A DNA stretch of 64,000 nucleotides from an uncultured Porphyromonadaceae bacterium (GTDB lineage Bacteria > Bacteroidota > Bacteroidia > Bacteroidales > Muribaculaceae), in assembly GCA_900540205.1 (NCBI GenBank), contig UQER01000001.1:117317-181316 (forward strand), given 5' to 3'. Shown one piece after another: positions 1 to 9,236 of this stretch. Both the position numbers and the translations under genes were made by a program. The notes beneath the pieces were generated by a model. That model ran no database searches. It saw only the letters and a list, made by a program, of their open reading frames with translations, and was not told the DNA's origin. Every line of letters starts with the position of its first letter. Position 1 is the stretch's first letter.

Positions 1-1033
1 TGCCGATGAAACGGAAGTGGTCGTTGAGCCTGGGTTCGCGGCCGTTGGCCACGTCGGTCTGTATCACCTTGGCTATGCCGCGTATGCGCTCCTTGATTTC
101 GCGCACGCCTACATATTTGTCGAACTCGGCCATTACCTCGTCGAGGGTCTTGCGGCGGAACTCCTTGCCATGTACGCAGTCGGGGCCTATCACCGGCGAA
201 TCCCCGGGGAGGTCGAGGGCGGCGTTGCTGATGGCCTGTGCGCGTAGCCGCGCTATGTGGCCGTTAACGCCGGGAGCCTCGTCGGGGTGACGGAGGTCAT
301 TGATGAAGATGCGTTCCAGCTTGGCCCGGGCTTCGTCCGAGAGGGTGCGGCGTTCCTTGGCGAGGATGTCGTCAACTATCTTCAGCAGACCGACAACGGT
401 GATGTCGGTTGTGGCAAGGTGGTAGCTGACGGCGTTCTTGGAAACGGGATTGTTGTCGAAAAACGCTTTCAGCGCGTCGTCGCCGGTTATGGCCACTACG
501 GGCATCCCTTCCGCACCGCTCCATTCGCCGATGTAGTTGATGATGCTGTCGAGCTCTACAATGTCGGTGGCTTTCGTGGCGGGGCACAGGCGTTGTGCCT
601 CATCTATGATAATCATGTTCGGACCGGGCTTTATTTCGCCTTTCTGCAGGCTCTCTATCCAGCCGCGGTATTCCACCGGTTTTATCACGTTGGGTTCAGG
701 GTCGCGGAGAATGCCGGCGCTGACCAGGGCGCGGGCAATGGCGCGTGCCACAGTCTTTTTCCCCGTGCCGGAATTGCCGGTGATTACGAAACTGAGGGGT
801 AGGCGGCTCCCTTTCACACCGTTCTTGCGGCACCATTCAGCTTTTTTCCGCGCTTTGGCAACTATGTCGGTTAGTCTGTCCACAAGTTCCGTTTTGTCGT
901 ATAGCCCTGCGAACATGCCGCTTTTCGCCGCTGCCTGAGGGGCTGAGGCGTTTTGTGCCGGCATGGCTGTTCCGCACCATTTGCAGAACCGTGCCTCCGG
1001 TCTGTTCGGTTTTCCACATTTATCGCAGTTCAT
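1..1033 (-). CDS. Zinc-ribbon AAA+ ATPase (CbbX/SpoVK-like), 3' end off window
   Basis: Translating the minus strand from the ATG at 1031-1033 gives an open frame of 344 residues that runs off the left edge, so the protein is incomplete at its C-terminus. It opens with a CxxC...CxxC zinc ribbon (MNCDKCGKP, then FCKWCG). A first AAA+ module follows: Walker A GNSGTGKKT near residue 87 and Walker B MIIIDEAQ near residue 141. A second module begins with an LDEVMAEFDKYVGV-type linker and reaches FRFIG at the edge, just where a second Walker A is expected. This layout resembles CbbX/SpoVK-type AAA+ proteins, which remodel protein complexes using ATP. Only 3 bp separate it from the kinase gene upstream, so the two are almost certainly co-transcribed. 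The substrate cannot be told from the sequence. Confidence 0.85.
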   Translation of the reverse strand, partial: MNCDKCGKPNRPEARFCKWCGTAMPAQNASAPQAAAKSGMFAGLYDKTELVDRLTDIVAKARKKAEWCRKNGVKGSRLPLSFVITGNSGTGKKTVARAIARALVSAGILRDPEPNVIKPVEYRGWIESLQKGEIKPGPNMIIIDEAQRLCPATKATDIVELDSIINYIGEWSGAEGMPVVAITGDDALKAFFDNNPVSKNAVSYHLATTDITVVGLLKIVDDILAKERRTLSDEARAKLERIFINDLRHPDEAPGVNGHIARLRAQAISNAALDLPGDSPVIGPDCVHGKEFRRKTLDEVMAEFDKYVGVREIKERIRGIAKVIQTDVANGREPRLNDHFRFIG

Positions 1034-1036
1034 AGG

Positions 1037-4000
1037 TCATTTCTTGTTTTTTTTGTAGAGTACGCGGCGCGTGTTGCCTTTGGAATTCACGTATGTGCCT
1101 TCAAGAGTCGTGCTCTCGTCTGAATAGACATTCTCTTTCAGGGTCAGTGTTATCTTGTCGTTGGTGTCAAGATAGAGTTTCAAAGGAGCCTCGCCTTTCT
1201 CTTTTGCCACCATGGTCTGGTTGGTTTGGCCGGCCTGATAGTCGATTGTCATGTCGGCCTGCATGAATCCGTCGGCGTTTTCGTAAAGTTTGATTATGCT
1301 CGGAGTGCCCTGCACATTGCCGGTGTATGTTCCTGTTATTTCCTGCTCTTCAGGTTTTAGTGACAAGTCAAGCCTGTCGGAGCCTACATGGCATATGGCA
1401 ACACCTCCCATAGTGATAATAAGCATTACAATCGTACTTCTGATAAGGCTTGGAAGCATCTTTTTTGCCTTCTCGGTGTTCTGGTCTATCTCATCTTCAA
1501 GGCTGCCCGACTTGACATGCGGCAGGAGCTTGTCAAGGGTATCGAATGCCGCACCGGCACGGAAGCGCAGGATGGTTTCTTCCCATGAAAGTGAGCTGCC
1601 TGAGTCAAGTGTGTGCCTGAGGTTGAAAAAGATTTTGCTCCCGAAATAGATTACTCCGCCGAGCAGAATGGCAATGATTACCCATGGCATTGCCGGGGAT
1701 AAAAATCTGAAAATAAGGTCGATTATCCAGTATGCCGCGAAACCGCCGATGGCCATACCGAAAATGCCGCCTTCAACACAGATGAGAGCGCAGATTATGC
1801 CTATTATGATAGCGAGACCGTGCCCGAGGCCTTTGGATAGTGCTATTATTGTGTCGCTGCCGCTGGTAGCCGCAAGATAGCCCATCAGTGAGCATACGCA
1901 CAGCATTGGAATGAAACAGAACACTGCGGCAAACGCCCTGAGCAGCCGCACCGTACGCCATGCCTTCCGGTTGCGCCCAATGACCTCCTCCACATCTGTG
2001 TCGGGGGCATCGGCGATATAATCGCACTGCGGGAGGTGTTTGCGGATGAACTGATAGTATTCAAGGGTGCGCGTTGTGTATGATTTGGCGGAATAGTCGG
2101 CATGCGGGTTCTCCTGAAATTTCAGGGTGAGCCAATTGGCCAGGAAGGTCTGCTCGCGGTCGCTGAAACCGGAAAGGTCGGCGTTGGCCACGTCGTCGGG
2201 TGTGGTGAACGTGATTCCTTCGATGGTGACGGGTATGCTTCCGCCGTTCCATCCCGCAAGAATTTTCAGCTCGGCAATGGCGATATTGTAGGGACCGGTG
2301 CGTTTCTGCGCGTCGGTGCTTTTGGTGTCCATGCAGTAGGTCACCCAGTCGCATTGTGTGTCGAAGCCTCCGCGCACATAAAGATAGGCATGAAGCTTTG
2401 AGCCGTCGAACACCTTCCAGTCAATTATGTCCCAGAACTCTTTCCCTTCGGCCTCCTTGCAGATCTCGGCGGCGAGAACCCGTGCAATCTGTTCGGGATT
2501 CGACATGTCGGAGGTGGCGAGGGGATCGCCGTCAAAACCGATGTCGGGCAGCAGGCAGAAGTGCATCAGGGTATTGGTGAAAACATCCTCGATGTTTTTC
2601 GCTTCGTCCATGAGTTTTAGGCCGTGACCCACGAGCGCCGCGTCGCAGTGCCGCGCCCATGCAATGAAATCCGGGTCGTTCTGATAGCCGTTGTCCCAGA
2701 TTTCGGACGAATAGAACGCCTTCCGGTATTCGTCGAGAGAGGTGACAGGCACGAAACTTTTCTTACCGTCCTTCACCACCGGCACGGGATATGGTAGCGA
2801 GGGGTCGAGCAGGAAGGCAATCTCACGGATGTAAGTCGCCTTTTGCAGATGTGATTTACGCTGATACTTTTTTACGTCGGCACCCAGACCCACGGCGTTG
2901 CAGAATACCCACAGCGCATGGTCCGTCGTGCCGAGGGCATTGCCATAGCTGTTGCAATGGGTGTAAAGTTCGGCTGCAAGTTCCTTTTGCGAGCGGATAG
3001 GGTTCCCTTTGATGCCGGTGAACGGCATCGAGGGGTCGAGTTCCATACATGCTGCGTAAAGCCCGGTGTCGCGGTCGGCGGGATGGCGCATTTCTGTTAT
3101 GTCGCGCATCTGCATGGCCACTTCCGGACGGTCCACATCCTCCAGCCACTCGGCGATGCGGTCGGCATAGAGATATTTCTTGGCCAGTTCGCGGTTCTGC
3201 CACATGATGCGGGCCAGTTCGGCGTTGTTGTGGGCTATGAGATTCTTTTCGCCACTGAACACTATCCGGTAGTCCTTCAGTGAATTATGGTCTGCAGAAT
3301 CCTTAAAGATAACCTCCCCCTTCGCCCAGCGTTTCACCTCGTCGAAACCGGCACGCTTGTCTGGATTGTTGCGTGTGAGTGCTTTGATAAGCGAAAGCAT
3401 ATGCTCGCTCATCTCCTTGCGTGAGGGGTAGGGGAGTTCTTCGTCGAGTTTCTGACGCACGAGCTTGTCCTCGTCGGCAATCAACAGTCCCTCGCCTTTC
3501 CACAATGCCAGGAGCGACATCCCCATTGAGAAGAAATCGGCCTTGGGGTCAACGTAGGTGAGTTGGCCCGGAATGTTGATGTAAAGCTCAGGGGCAGTGT
3601 AGAGCTTTGTGCGGCCGTCGTCGGCCACAGCGCGTCCGTTTTTGTCGAGCATTCGGGCAAATCCCCAGTCGGTGAGAACGAAACGCTTTTGCGAACTGTC
3701 GGAGAACAGGAAGTTGGCCGGCTTGACATCGCGGTGCACCACGCCGTTGCGGTGCAGAAAATCCACTGCGGCCGTCATCCGCAGGGCAATCTCCTTCAGC
3801 TCGTCCTCATTCCCGTGCAGTTGCATATGGGCGAGTGAACCGCCGGTGCAGAGCTGCATCACCTCGTAGTCGAAATCGGCGTTCTGCACATCGTCATGCC
3901 AGATGCCGTGGGCGTAGACGTCTACCAGCAATCCGCTGCCGCGCAGCTGCATGAGTTTGTCAAGAATGGTGTGGTCGGGGTGAATGCCGTGGCGGTAGAG

Positions 4001-4324
4001 CTTCAGGGCGAAATGCTTTCCGTTGGCCTCTATCTCGAAAATTTTGGCCTGACCGGATTCGCTCGAAATGAGGCGCACGGTGCGGTAGGACACGCTGCCG
4101 AGGATGTAAAAACTGTATTCGGGCGTTTCGACAGAGCTTCGTGCCGCTTGCTTTCCGGAGGGCGCTCCGGTATCGCTCCGCTGAGGAGGGGCGTCGCCCC
4201 ATGCCGCACGGCCTCCTGGAGCGGAGGTGTCGCTCTTTTGAGGCGCATCGCCCCAGCGCGGCCGCTGTGCGGTCGACGTGTCGCTTTTCTGCGGGGTGCC
4301 TCCCCAATTTTGATTAACGCCCAT
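1037..4324 (-). CDS. Membrane-anchored Ser/Thr protein kinase
   Basis: This is a 1095-residue protein with a eukaryotic-like kinase domain near residues 75-340: ALK at 106-108 for the ATP-binding lysine, the catalytic loop HRDVKPAN from 197, DWG (not DFG) at 219-221 and APE at 244-246. Before the kinase lie three copies of a short repeat (WGGTPQKSDTS, WGDAPQKSDTS, WGDAPPQRSDTG). A long helical region without a recognised family follows the kinase. About four or five hydrophobic segments lie between residues 780 and 970, and a small beta-rich C-terminal domain follows. All catalytic residues appear present, so it should be active. It sits 3 bp upstream of the zinc-ribbon AAA+ gene and just downstream of a zinc-ribbon gene. 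That suggests a phospho-signalling module, but its input and targets are unknown. Confidence 0.9.
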   Translation of the reverse strand: MGVNQNWGGTPQKSDTSTAQRPRWGDAPQKSDTSAPGGRAAWGDAPPQRSDTGAPSGKQAARSSVETPEYSFYILGSVSYRTVRLISSESGQAKIFEIEANGKHFALKLYRHGIHPDHTILDKLMQLRGSGLLVDVYAHGIWHDDVQNADFDYEVMQLCTGGSLAHMQLHGNEDELKEIALRMTAAVDFLHRNGVVHRDVKPANFLFSDSSQKRFVLTDWGFARMLDKNGRAVADDGRTKLYTAPELYINIPGQLTYVDPKADFFSMGMSLLALWKGEGLLIADEDKLVRQKLDEELPYPSRKEMSEHMLSLIKALTRNNPDKRAGFDEVKRWAKGEVIFKDSADHNSLKDYRIVFSGEKNLIAHNNAELARIMWQNRELAKKYLYADRIAEWLEDVDRPEVAMQMRDITEMRHPADRDTGLYAACMELDPSMPFTGIKGNPIRSQKELAAELYTHCNSYGNALGTTDHALWVFCNAVGLGADVKKYQRKSHLQKATYIREIAFLLDPSLPYPVPVVKDGKKSFVPVTSLDEYRKAFYSSEIWDNGYQNDPDFIAWARHCDAALVGHGLKLMDEAKNIEDVFTNTLMHFCLLPDIGFDGDPLATSDMSNPEQIARVLAAEICKEAEGKEFWDIIDWKVFDGSKLHAYLYVRGGFDTQCDWVTYCMDTKSTDAQKRTGPYNIAIAELKILAGWNGGSIPVTIEGITFTTPDDVANADLSGFSDREQTFLANWLTLKFQENPHADYSAKSYTTRTLEYYQFIRKHLPQCDYIADAPDTDVEEVIGRNRKAWRTVRLLRAFAAVFCFIPMLCVCSLMGYLAATSGSDTIIALSKGLGHGLAIIIGIICALICVEGGIFGMAIGGFAAYWIIDLIFRFLSPAMPWVIIAILLGGVIYFGSKIFFNLRHTLDSGSSLSWEETILRFRAGAAFDTLDKLLPHVKSGSLEDEIDQNTEKAKKMLPSLIRSTIVMLIITMGGVAICHVGSDRLDLSLKPEEQEITGTYTGNVQGTPSIIKLYENADGFMQADMTIDYQAGQTNQTMVAKEKGEAPLKLYLDTNDKITLTLKENVYSDESTTLEGTYVNSKGNTRRVLYKKNKK

Positions 4325-4367
4325 ATTATACCGAAGTCAGTGAGGTTGTAAGCCAATCAGGCCGATG

Positions 4368-5237
4368 TCAGTCAATGAGATAAGTGCCGGTCAACGCTTC
4401 CACTTCCTTGAAAATCCATGTTCCGCCGAGTTGCGGCTCCATGCATTCGGAAGGCTGCCGGTGGGTGCATCCGCAGTAGTTGCACACCCATCCCTGCACT
4501 TCCATGCGGAGCTGTACGGAAGTGATTTTGCGTGCGCTGAAAAAGTTGCGTTTCTCCTCGGGTGTGGCTGCGCTCGGAGGCATCATGGCATCCATCTGCT
4601 GCTGCAGTTCCGCGGCTTTGGCCTTGTAGGCCGCCACGGCGTCCTGCAGTTTGGAAAGTGAGAATTGTTCACGAAGGGTTGCGGCTGCGGGTTCTGCCGC
4701 AGACGCAGGAGCGGGATTCACAGGGGGTGCCGGAATGGGGTTTACTGTGGGTGCCGGAGCATCGGTGAACAGTTCGGCATAAGCGGCAAGCACCCGGCGG
4801 TTGGAGTCGGAAAGCGTGCACGATTCGTCGGGGCCTGTGGCTGTGGCGCCGGGCTGCCCGGTGGCTTTCATGGCTTTGCGGCCCTCTTCGATGACAGCCT
4901 CCAGTTCGGCCATCTCGCGGGCAAGCTGCTCGGCGCGGCGGAAATGTGGGTCGGCCTTGGCCTCGGCCACAGCCTCCTGAGCCTGCTCGTTGAGCGGATA
5001 GTTGCAGTTGCTGCAGAAGCTGCGGTGGCTCACGGTGCCGCATCGCGGACATGTGATCCCCTCCACGGCGTTGCCGCACTCCGTGCAGAAGGTCACGCCA
5101 GGGTCGAGCGGCTCGCCGCAGAAGGTGCAGCGGCCGCCGTAAAGCTTCCTGATGTCGGCCTGCCGGTAGGGGCTGAAGGTGGTGGACCGGTGCTTTTCCC
5201 GGTCGAGATGAAGTGTCTGTTCTTTATGCTGATGCAT
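4368..5237 (-). CDS. Double zinc ribbon protein
   Basis: This 289-residue protein has two consecutive zinc ribbons: C37xxC40 with C51xxC54, and C63xxC66 with C75xxC78. A helical, Ala/Pro-rich middle follows, with a proline-rich stretch near residue 165 and a heptad-like segment near 200-225. A C-terminal cysteine cluster (VCNYCGCT near residue 251) may be a third metal site. No enzyme domain is visible. Double zinc ribbons often mediate protein or nucleic-acid contacts. Its position 43 bp upstream of the kinase gene and the zinc ribbon on the AAA+ protein suggest the three products belong to one pathway. The specific role is unknown. Confidence 0.75.
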   Translation of the reverse strand: MHQHKEQTLHLDREKHRSTTFSPYRQADIRKLYGGRCTFCGEPLDPGVTFCTECGNAVEGITCPRCGTVSHRSFCSNCNYPLNEQAQEAVAEAKADPHFRRAEQLAREMAELEAVIEEGRKAMKATGQPGATATGPDESCTLSDSNRRVLAAYAELFTDAPAPTVNPIPAPPVNPAPASAAEPAAATLREQFSLSKLQDAVAAYKAKAAELQQQMDAMMPPSAATPEEKRNFFSARKITSVQLRMEVQGWVCNYCGCTHRQPSECMEPQLGGTWIFKEVEALTGTYLID

Positions 5238-5280
5238 TCTTATTATTTGCTAATGATACCTTCCGGTTTGATTGGGTGAC

Positions 5281-5574
5281 TTATTCGAGCCGGATGTCGA
5301 TGCTGCAATAGGCGTAGGAAAGTCCTATTTCCGGTATGGTGTAAACCCCGTAGGGCGCAACATTATAGTGCTTTGGTTTATATTCTGTGTCGAGGGTGAG
5401 TTCGGTGCCGTTGCGGATCACGGCGATGCGTTTCACGTAGGGCTGGTAGTGTGACGGAAGCCAGCCGTTGATCACCACCGGCTCGCCCTCCGGAAAATTC
5501 TCCACGGGGATTCTTATTACTTTACCGCTCACGCTTCCCAAAGCGTTGGTTTCTATTGAGATGATTACTTCCAT
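5281..5574 (-). CDS. Small beta-rich hypothetical protein
   Basis: A 97-residue protein starting MEVIISIETNALG, with alternating hydrophobic residues that suggest a mostly beta fold. There is no signal peptide, membrane segment or recognised motif. It lies 43 bp upstream of the double zinc ribbon gene on the same strand and probably belongs to the same operon as the kinase and AAA+ genes. I do not recognise the family. Confidence 0.6.
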   Translation of the reverse strand: MEVIISIETNALGSVSGKVIRIPVENFPEGEPVVINGWLPSHYQPYVKRIAVIRNGTELTLDTEYKPKHYNVAPYGVYTIPEIGLSYAYCSIDIRLE

Positions 5575-5699
5575 GGTGCCTTGTCAGTCGCTTATTTTGA
5601 ACAGTTACTTAATCCGGCAGGCCAAGCTCTACCTGCAGGTTTGTTTTCTTTATGTTCATTTAAATTATTATTGTCAAGTTCCTGGCTGATTTATAAAAC

Positions 5700-6881
5700 C
5701 TATCTAATAATTTTTCCAGTGCCACCCTTTATGAAAGGCGCTTCATTGATCTTTCTACTGCGTTCAAAGAAATCAGCCTTCTTCTTTCGTTCTGCGGCTT
5801 CCTGCTCATCTTTAGCCTTCTGTTCTTCGTAAGATAGTTCTCTTTTGGCGGGGGCACTTCCGGGCATGAAGAGAAGCAGCAACAGAGCCCATGGCACCAC
5901 GGTTATGACCATTTGCACGAAGAGGTTCCAGAGTGCCATTATTAAGCCGAATGCGGCAATCAGGAATCCTACAAGATACACTAAGCCGAACACCGTGAGC
6001 CACATCCCTTTGAAGAATCCGAACATCTTGATGTTCATGATGATTGTGGTGAGCGAGCCGATGCCGACAATGGCAAGGAACAAGCAAGTGCCCACAACTT
6101 CCTGCATGGGTTTGCCCATGTGGAACAGTGCGCAGATAAGCAGCACGATGGCTATGACCGGGAGCGACACAACAAGGGAGATGCCCATGGGGATCACGCC
6201 GCTTGCAGAGGCGTATTCACCGTCCTTCCCGACCATCAGTTTGCAGTAGAGGGGATAGCTGGCAAACTGACCTAAAAGCACGAGCGTGAAGGGGAGCAGC
6301 CTCAGGGTCGAGCCCCAGAAACCGTATCTGTCATTATCGCACCACCAGAACATGTCGGTACCCAGAGCAAGCCATGCGTCGATTTCCAGATAGCATGCGG
6401 CCGCTATCATTACCGGCATGAGCAGAATGGCCAGAAAACGGAAGAACTTAATTCCCATTCCGGCCACCCCAAGCAGCAGCGAGCCCACAACAAGCAGGAT
6501 TATGTAATAGTAGGGGGTGAGGGAGGTGTAAAACTTCCCCTTGGGTGTGCGCCATGAGTTCTCCAGTGTGTTCCACGGGTCTTCGGCGCCGTCCTCTTCG
6601 ATGAAGCAGAGATTATGTGCGCGGACCGCGTAGGTCTTGCCGTCGATGCGGATGGCCGCATGGTTCGGGAACTCCTCAATCTGCCGGACGTTGCGGAGGG
6701 TGTCGCCGTTGGCTATTTTGAACAGATGCGCACCAACGACCTCCTTCCCCTTGACAGTGGAGAGTTCGCTCACCTGAAGCGAATCGCCCATGCGGGTGTC
6801 AACAACATAGGTCAGGGCGTAGGCCTGTCCGGTAAAAAACAGAATGAGTGCGGTAATGATTGTCCTTAAAATTGCTTGCAT
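5700..6881 (-). CDS. Polytopic membrane protein, unknown function
   Basis: The 393-residue product starts with a signal-peptide-like segment (MQAILRTIITALILFFTG, then AYA). An extracytoplasmic soluble part of about 100 residues is followed by about eight hydrophobic segments between residues 120 and 350. It ends in a charged, coiled-coil-like cytoplasmic tail rich in E, K and A (near 350-380). No transporter signature is recognised. The gene has its own good promoter just upstream and lies before the kinase cluster on the same strand. It may be a membrane partner of that cluster, but this is only neighbourhood inference. Confidence 0.75.
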   Translation of the reverse strand: MQAILRTIITALILFFTGQAYALTYVVDTRMGDSLQVSELSTVKGKEVVGAHLFKIANGDTLRNVRQIEEFPNHAAIRIDGKTYAVRAHNLCFIEEDGAEDPWNTLENSWRTPKGKFYTSLTPYYYIILLVVGSLLLGVAGMGIKFFRFLAILLMPVMIAAACYLEIDAWLALGTDMFWWCDNDRYGFWGSTLRLLPFTLVLLGQFASYPLYCKLMVGKDGEYASASGVIPMGISLVVSLPVIAIVLLICALFHMGKPMQEVVGTCLFLAIVGIGSLTTIIMNIKMFGFFKGMWLTVFGLVYLVGFLIAAFGLIMALWNLFVQMVITVVPWALLLLLFMPGSAPAKRELSYEEQKAKDEQEAAERKKKADFFERSRKINEAPFIKGGTGKIIR

Positions 6882-6927
6882 TTAGATTTAAGTGAGGTGT
6901 GATAATTGAGTGGAATATCGAATTTTA

Positions 6928-6958
6928 CAAATATATGATAAATAATCGGATTCCACAA
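6928..6958 (-). promoter_or_regulatory. Bacteroidetes-type promoter for the membrane protein gene
   Basis: On the minus strand TTG (plus 6956-6958), a 20-bp spacer and TATATTTG (plus 6928-6935) match the Bacteroidetes sigma-ABfr consensus TTG-N19-21-TAnnTTTG. The start codon lies about 47 bp downstream. Confidence 0.65.
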
Positions 6959-6980
6959 CCCCGGGCAATCAAAACGCAAT

Positions 6981-7919
6981 TTATTCAGTGATATGGCGGT
7001 AGATGGCTTCGGAGATGCGGGCTATCACCTTTTCGGCGTCCTCCTGCGGGCCCGCATAGTCTTTGACAAACACAGCCACCGAGTAGCTGCGGCCGTCGGG
7101 CAGCGTGACGCGGCCGCCATCGTTTACGGCAACCACCTCGCCGCGTTCGTTCACATAACCAGAGCCGGTGCGGTGGGCGAATTTCACGCCCTCTTTGCCG
7201 GGCAGTCCTCCCTGAATGCGTGCTGTGCCGGTGTTGCAGCGGCTCATGGCATCCTTTATGAAATCCTGCATCGGGGTGGGGGCGAGGCTGTCGGTGAACA
7301 GGCGGTCGACGAGTTCAGCATAAGCGAGCGGCGACGTGCGGTTGGCGTAGGCGAGGTCGTGTTCGCGTTGCATCTGTGCCTCGGTGTAGGAGATGTTGAA
7401 TGCGCCGTCGGAAGTGATGCTGCGGATGATGCTGTCGGTCTGCGGCGCGGTGGCTACCAGAGAGAAGAGCAGATTGCTTGCATTGTTATCGCTGTGTACC
7501 AGCAGGTAATCCATAAGTCCACGCGCCGAGATGCGCACGGTGTCGGCAGTGTAGTCCTTCAGCATGGGGCTCCAGGTGTCGGTGTGGAGCGCGGAGCGCG
7601 GGATGTTGAACACCGTGTCGATTGTCTGCCCGCGTTCACCCAAAGTGCGGCATACGGATATGGCCTCCTGCAGTTTGAACATGCTCATCATCGGATAGTC
7701 AGCCGAGTTGTTGACTGTTACGGTGTCTGTGCCGTCGAGAATCACGGCGACTCCCACCTGTGCCGGCACTCCGGCAAGCAGCGAGTCAATCTCATTGGTG
7801 AGCGCTTTACGGTCAAGAACGGCAGAGTCGCAGACTGCGGAGGAATGCCGGCATGATGTGGCGGCCAAAAACAGCGCCGCAGCAGCGGCGCCTGCTGCAA
7901 TGTAACGTAAGAGGTGCAT
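6981..7919 (-). CDS. Class A beta-lactamase, lipoprotein type
   Basis: A 312-residue serine beta-lactamase. The N-terminus is a lipoprotein signal with a lipobox ending AATSC (Cys23), so the enzyme is probably anchored on a periplasmic membrane face. The active-site set is complete: SMFK (Ser79, Lys82), SDN at 143-145, and HRTGSG at 249-254 in place of the usual KTG box. The last variant is a basic-TG triad of the kind seen in the Bacteroidetes branch of class A (CfxA/CepA/CblA relatives). The expected activity is opening of the beta-lactam ring, probably of cephalosporins. The spectrum cannot be judged from sequence. It follows the M16 protease gene by 42 bp and is likely expressed with it, with no mobile-element signs nearby. 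Confidence 0.9.
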   Translation of the reverse strand: MHLLRYIAAGAAAAALFLAATSCRHSSAVCDSAVLDRKALTNEIDSLLAGVPAQVGVAVILDGTDTVTVNNSADYPMMSMFKLQEAISVCRTLGERGQTIDTVFNIPRSALHTDTWSPMLKDYTADTVRISARGLMDYLLVHSDNNASNLLFSLVATAPQTDSIIRSITSDGAFNISYTEAQMQREHDLAYANRTSPLAYAELVDRLFTDSLAPTPMQDFIKDAMSRCNTGTARIQGGLPGKEGVKFAHRTGSGYVNERGEVVAVNDGGRVTLPDGRSYSVAVFVKDYAGPQEDAEKVIARISEAIYRHITE

Positions 7920-7961
7920 AGAAATTTGTGATAATGTGGTGTGCTATCGGTCTGTCGGATG

Positions 7962-9194
7962 TCAGGCGGGGCGGTAGATGAGGAGGATGCGGTGGCAGGG
8001 GTTGAAGAGGGTGCGGGCGGTGTGCTGTAGCGAGAGGGGGGTGATGGCCAGATAGGGGCTCATGAAATCGTCGGGGTTTTCGTGGTGCATTTCGCTCATT
8101 GCGAGGGTCTGGGCCACGGTGAGGTAGTTGAGCATGCCGAATGTGCGGCTTGATTCGAGGCGGTTGATGCAGAGCTGCAGTGTGTGCGCGTCCACCGGCT
8201 CGGAGGCAAGCTTCTGGAGTTGTGCGTCGATGGCGCGGAGGGCCTGCTCCTCGGCCTCCCGGCCGTTTTCGCGCAGGTTGGCGTTGATCAGGAACAGCCC
8301 CGGTTCTTCGGCGCCCTGTATGGCGGCGTCGATATCGGTAAACATGTCGGTGCCCATGAGCAGTTCGCGATAGAAGCGGCTTGCTTGCCCGTTGGCAAGC
8401 ACGTCGCTTATGATGTCGGCCTCGAAGTATGCCTGCTTCCCGTATGGCGCCATGGGGTAGGCGATGGTGAGCACCGTCTGCGGCACGTTGCCGGTGAGCA
8501 CCCCGCTGCGCGGTGCATCGGGAAGAGGCTCTGCGGGGATGTTGCGCAGCGCAATGGGGCGTGCCGGGATGTCGGCGTACCATTTCTCGACAAGTGAGCG
8601 CACGGTCTGTGCGTCCACATTGCCGCAGATGGCCAGCACGGCGTTGTTGGGGGCGTAATGAGAGTAGAACCAACGGCGTTCGTCGTCGGGCGTAACCTGC
8701 TCGATGTGGCTGAATTCCTTCCCTATCACCGGGTAACGGTAGGGGTGCACGGTGTAGGCCAGGCGGCGCAGGGCATGGTCGCTGTCGCCGTACGGCTGGT
8801 TGAGGCACACCTGCTTGAACTCCTCGATGACCACGCTTTTCTGTACCTGCAGGCCCTTTTCGCTGAACGCCAGTCCGCGCATGCGGTCGCTTTCAAGCCA
8901 CAGGGCTGTCTCGATGTTCACAGCCGGGAGAACGTCGTAGAAGTTTGTATAGTCGTTCGAGGTCCAGGCGTTCGACATGCCTCCGGCTGCGGAGAGCGGC
9001 GCGTCGAAATCGGGCACGTCGGGTGTGCCGCTGAACATGAGGTGTTCGAACAGATGGGCCATGCCGGTGAGGTGGGCCGACTCGTCGCGAGCCCCCACAT
9101 CGTAAAGTGTATTGACGGCCACCATGGCAGTGGTGGTGTCGTGCACATGGACCACTCTAAGTCCGTTGGCCAGTGTGAAGCGGTTTATTTCCAA
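7962..9194 (-). CDS. M16-family zinc metallopeptidase
   Basis: A 410-residue single-half M16 (pitrilysin/insulinase-like) peptidase. The inverted zinc motif HxxEH is HLFEH at residues 47-51, within the conserved context HLTGMAHLFEHLMF. The N-terminal LANGLRVV motif is typical of the family. The length fits one M16A/M16B half made of an active N-domain and a structural C-domain. There is no signal peptide, so it probably acts in the cytoplasm on oligopeptides or partly unfolded proteins. It may pair with another half encoded elsewhere. It sits between the prolyl isomerase and beta-lactamase genes with about 42 bp on each side, consistent with one operon. Confidence 0.9.
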   Translation of the reverse strand: MEINRFTLANGLRVVHVHDTTTAMVAVNTLYDVGARDESAHLTGMAHLFEHLMFSGTPDVPDFDAPLSAAGGMSNAWTSNDYTNFYDVLPAVNIETALWLESDRMRGLAFSEKGLQVQKSVVIEEFKQVCLNQPYGDSDHALRRLAYTVHPYRYPVIGKEFSHIEQVTPDDERRWFYSHYAPNNAVLAICGNVDAQTVRSLVEKWYADIPARPIALRNIPAEPLPDAPRSGVLTGNVPQTVLTIAYPMAPYGKQAYFEADIISDVLANGQASRFYRELLMGTDMFTDIDAAIQGAEEPGLFLINANLRENGREAEEQALRAIDAQLQKLASEPVDAHTLQLCINRLESSRTFGMLNYLTVAQTLAMSEMHHENPDDFMSPYLAITPLSLQHTARTLFNPCHRILLIYRPA

Positions 9195-9236
9195 GATGGT
9201 GCGTTTGTGCCGTGCGGCATCGGGGAGGACAATGGT

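Noticed and set aside
7813..8808. A 331-codon minus-strand frame, Arg/Pro/His-rich
   Set aside because: Out-of-frame shadow of the M16 peptidase gene, which has an intact zinc motif and normal length.
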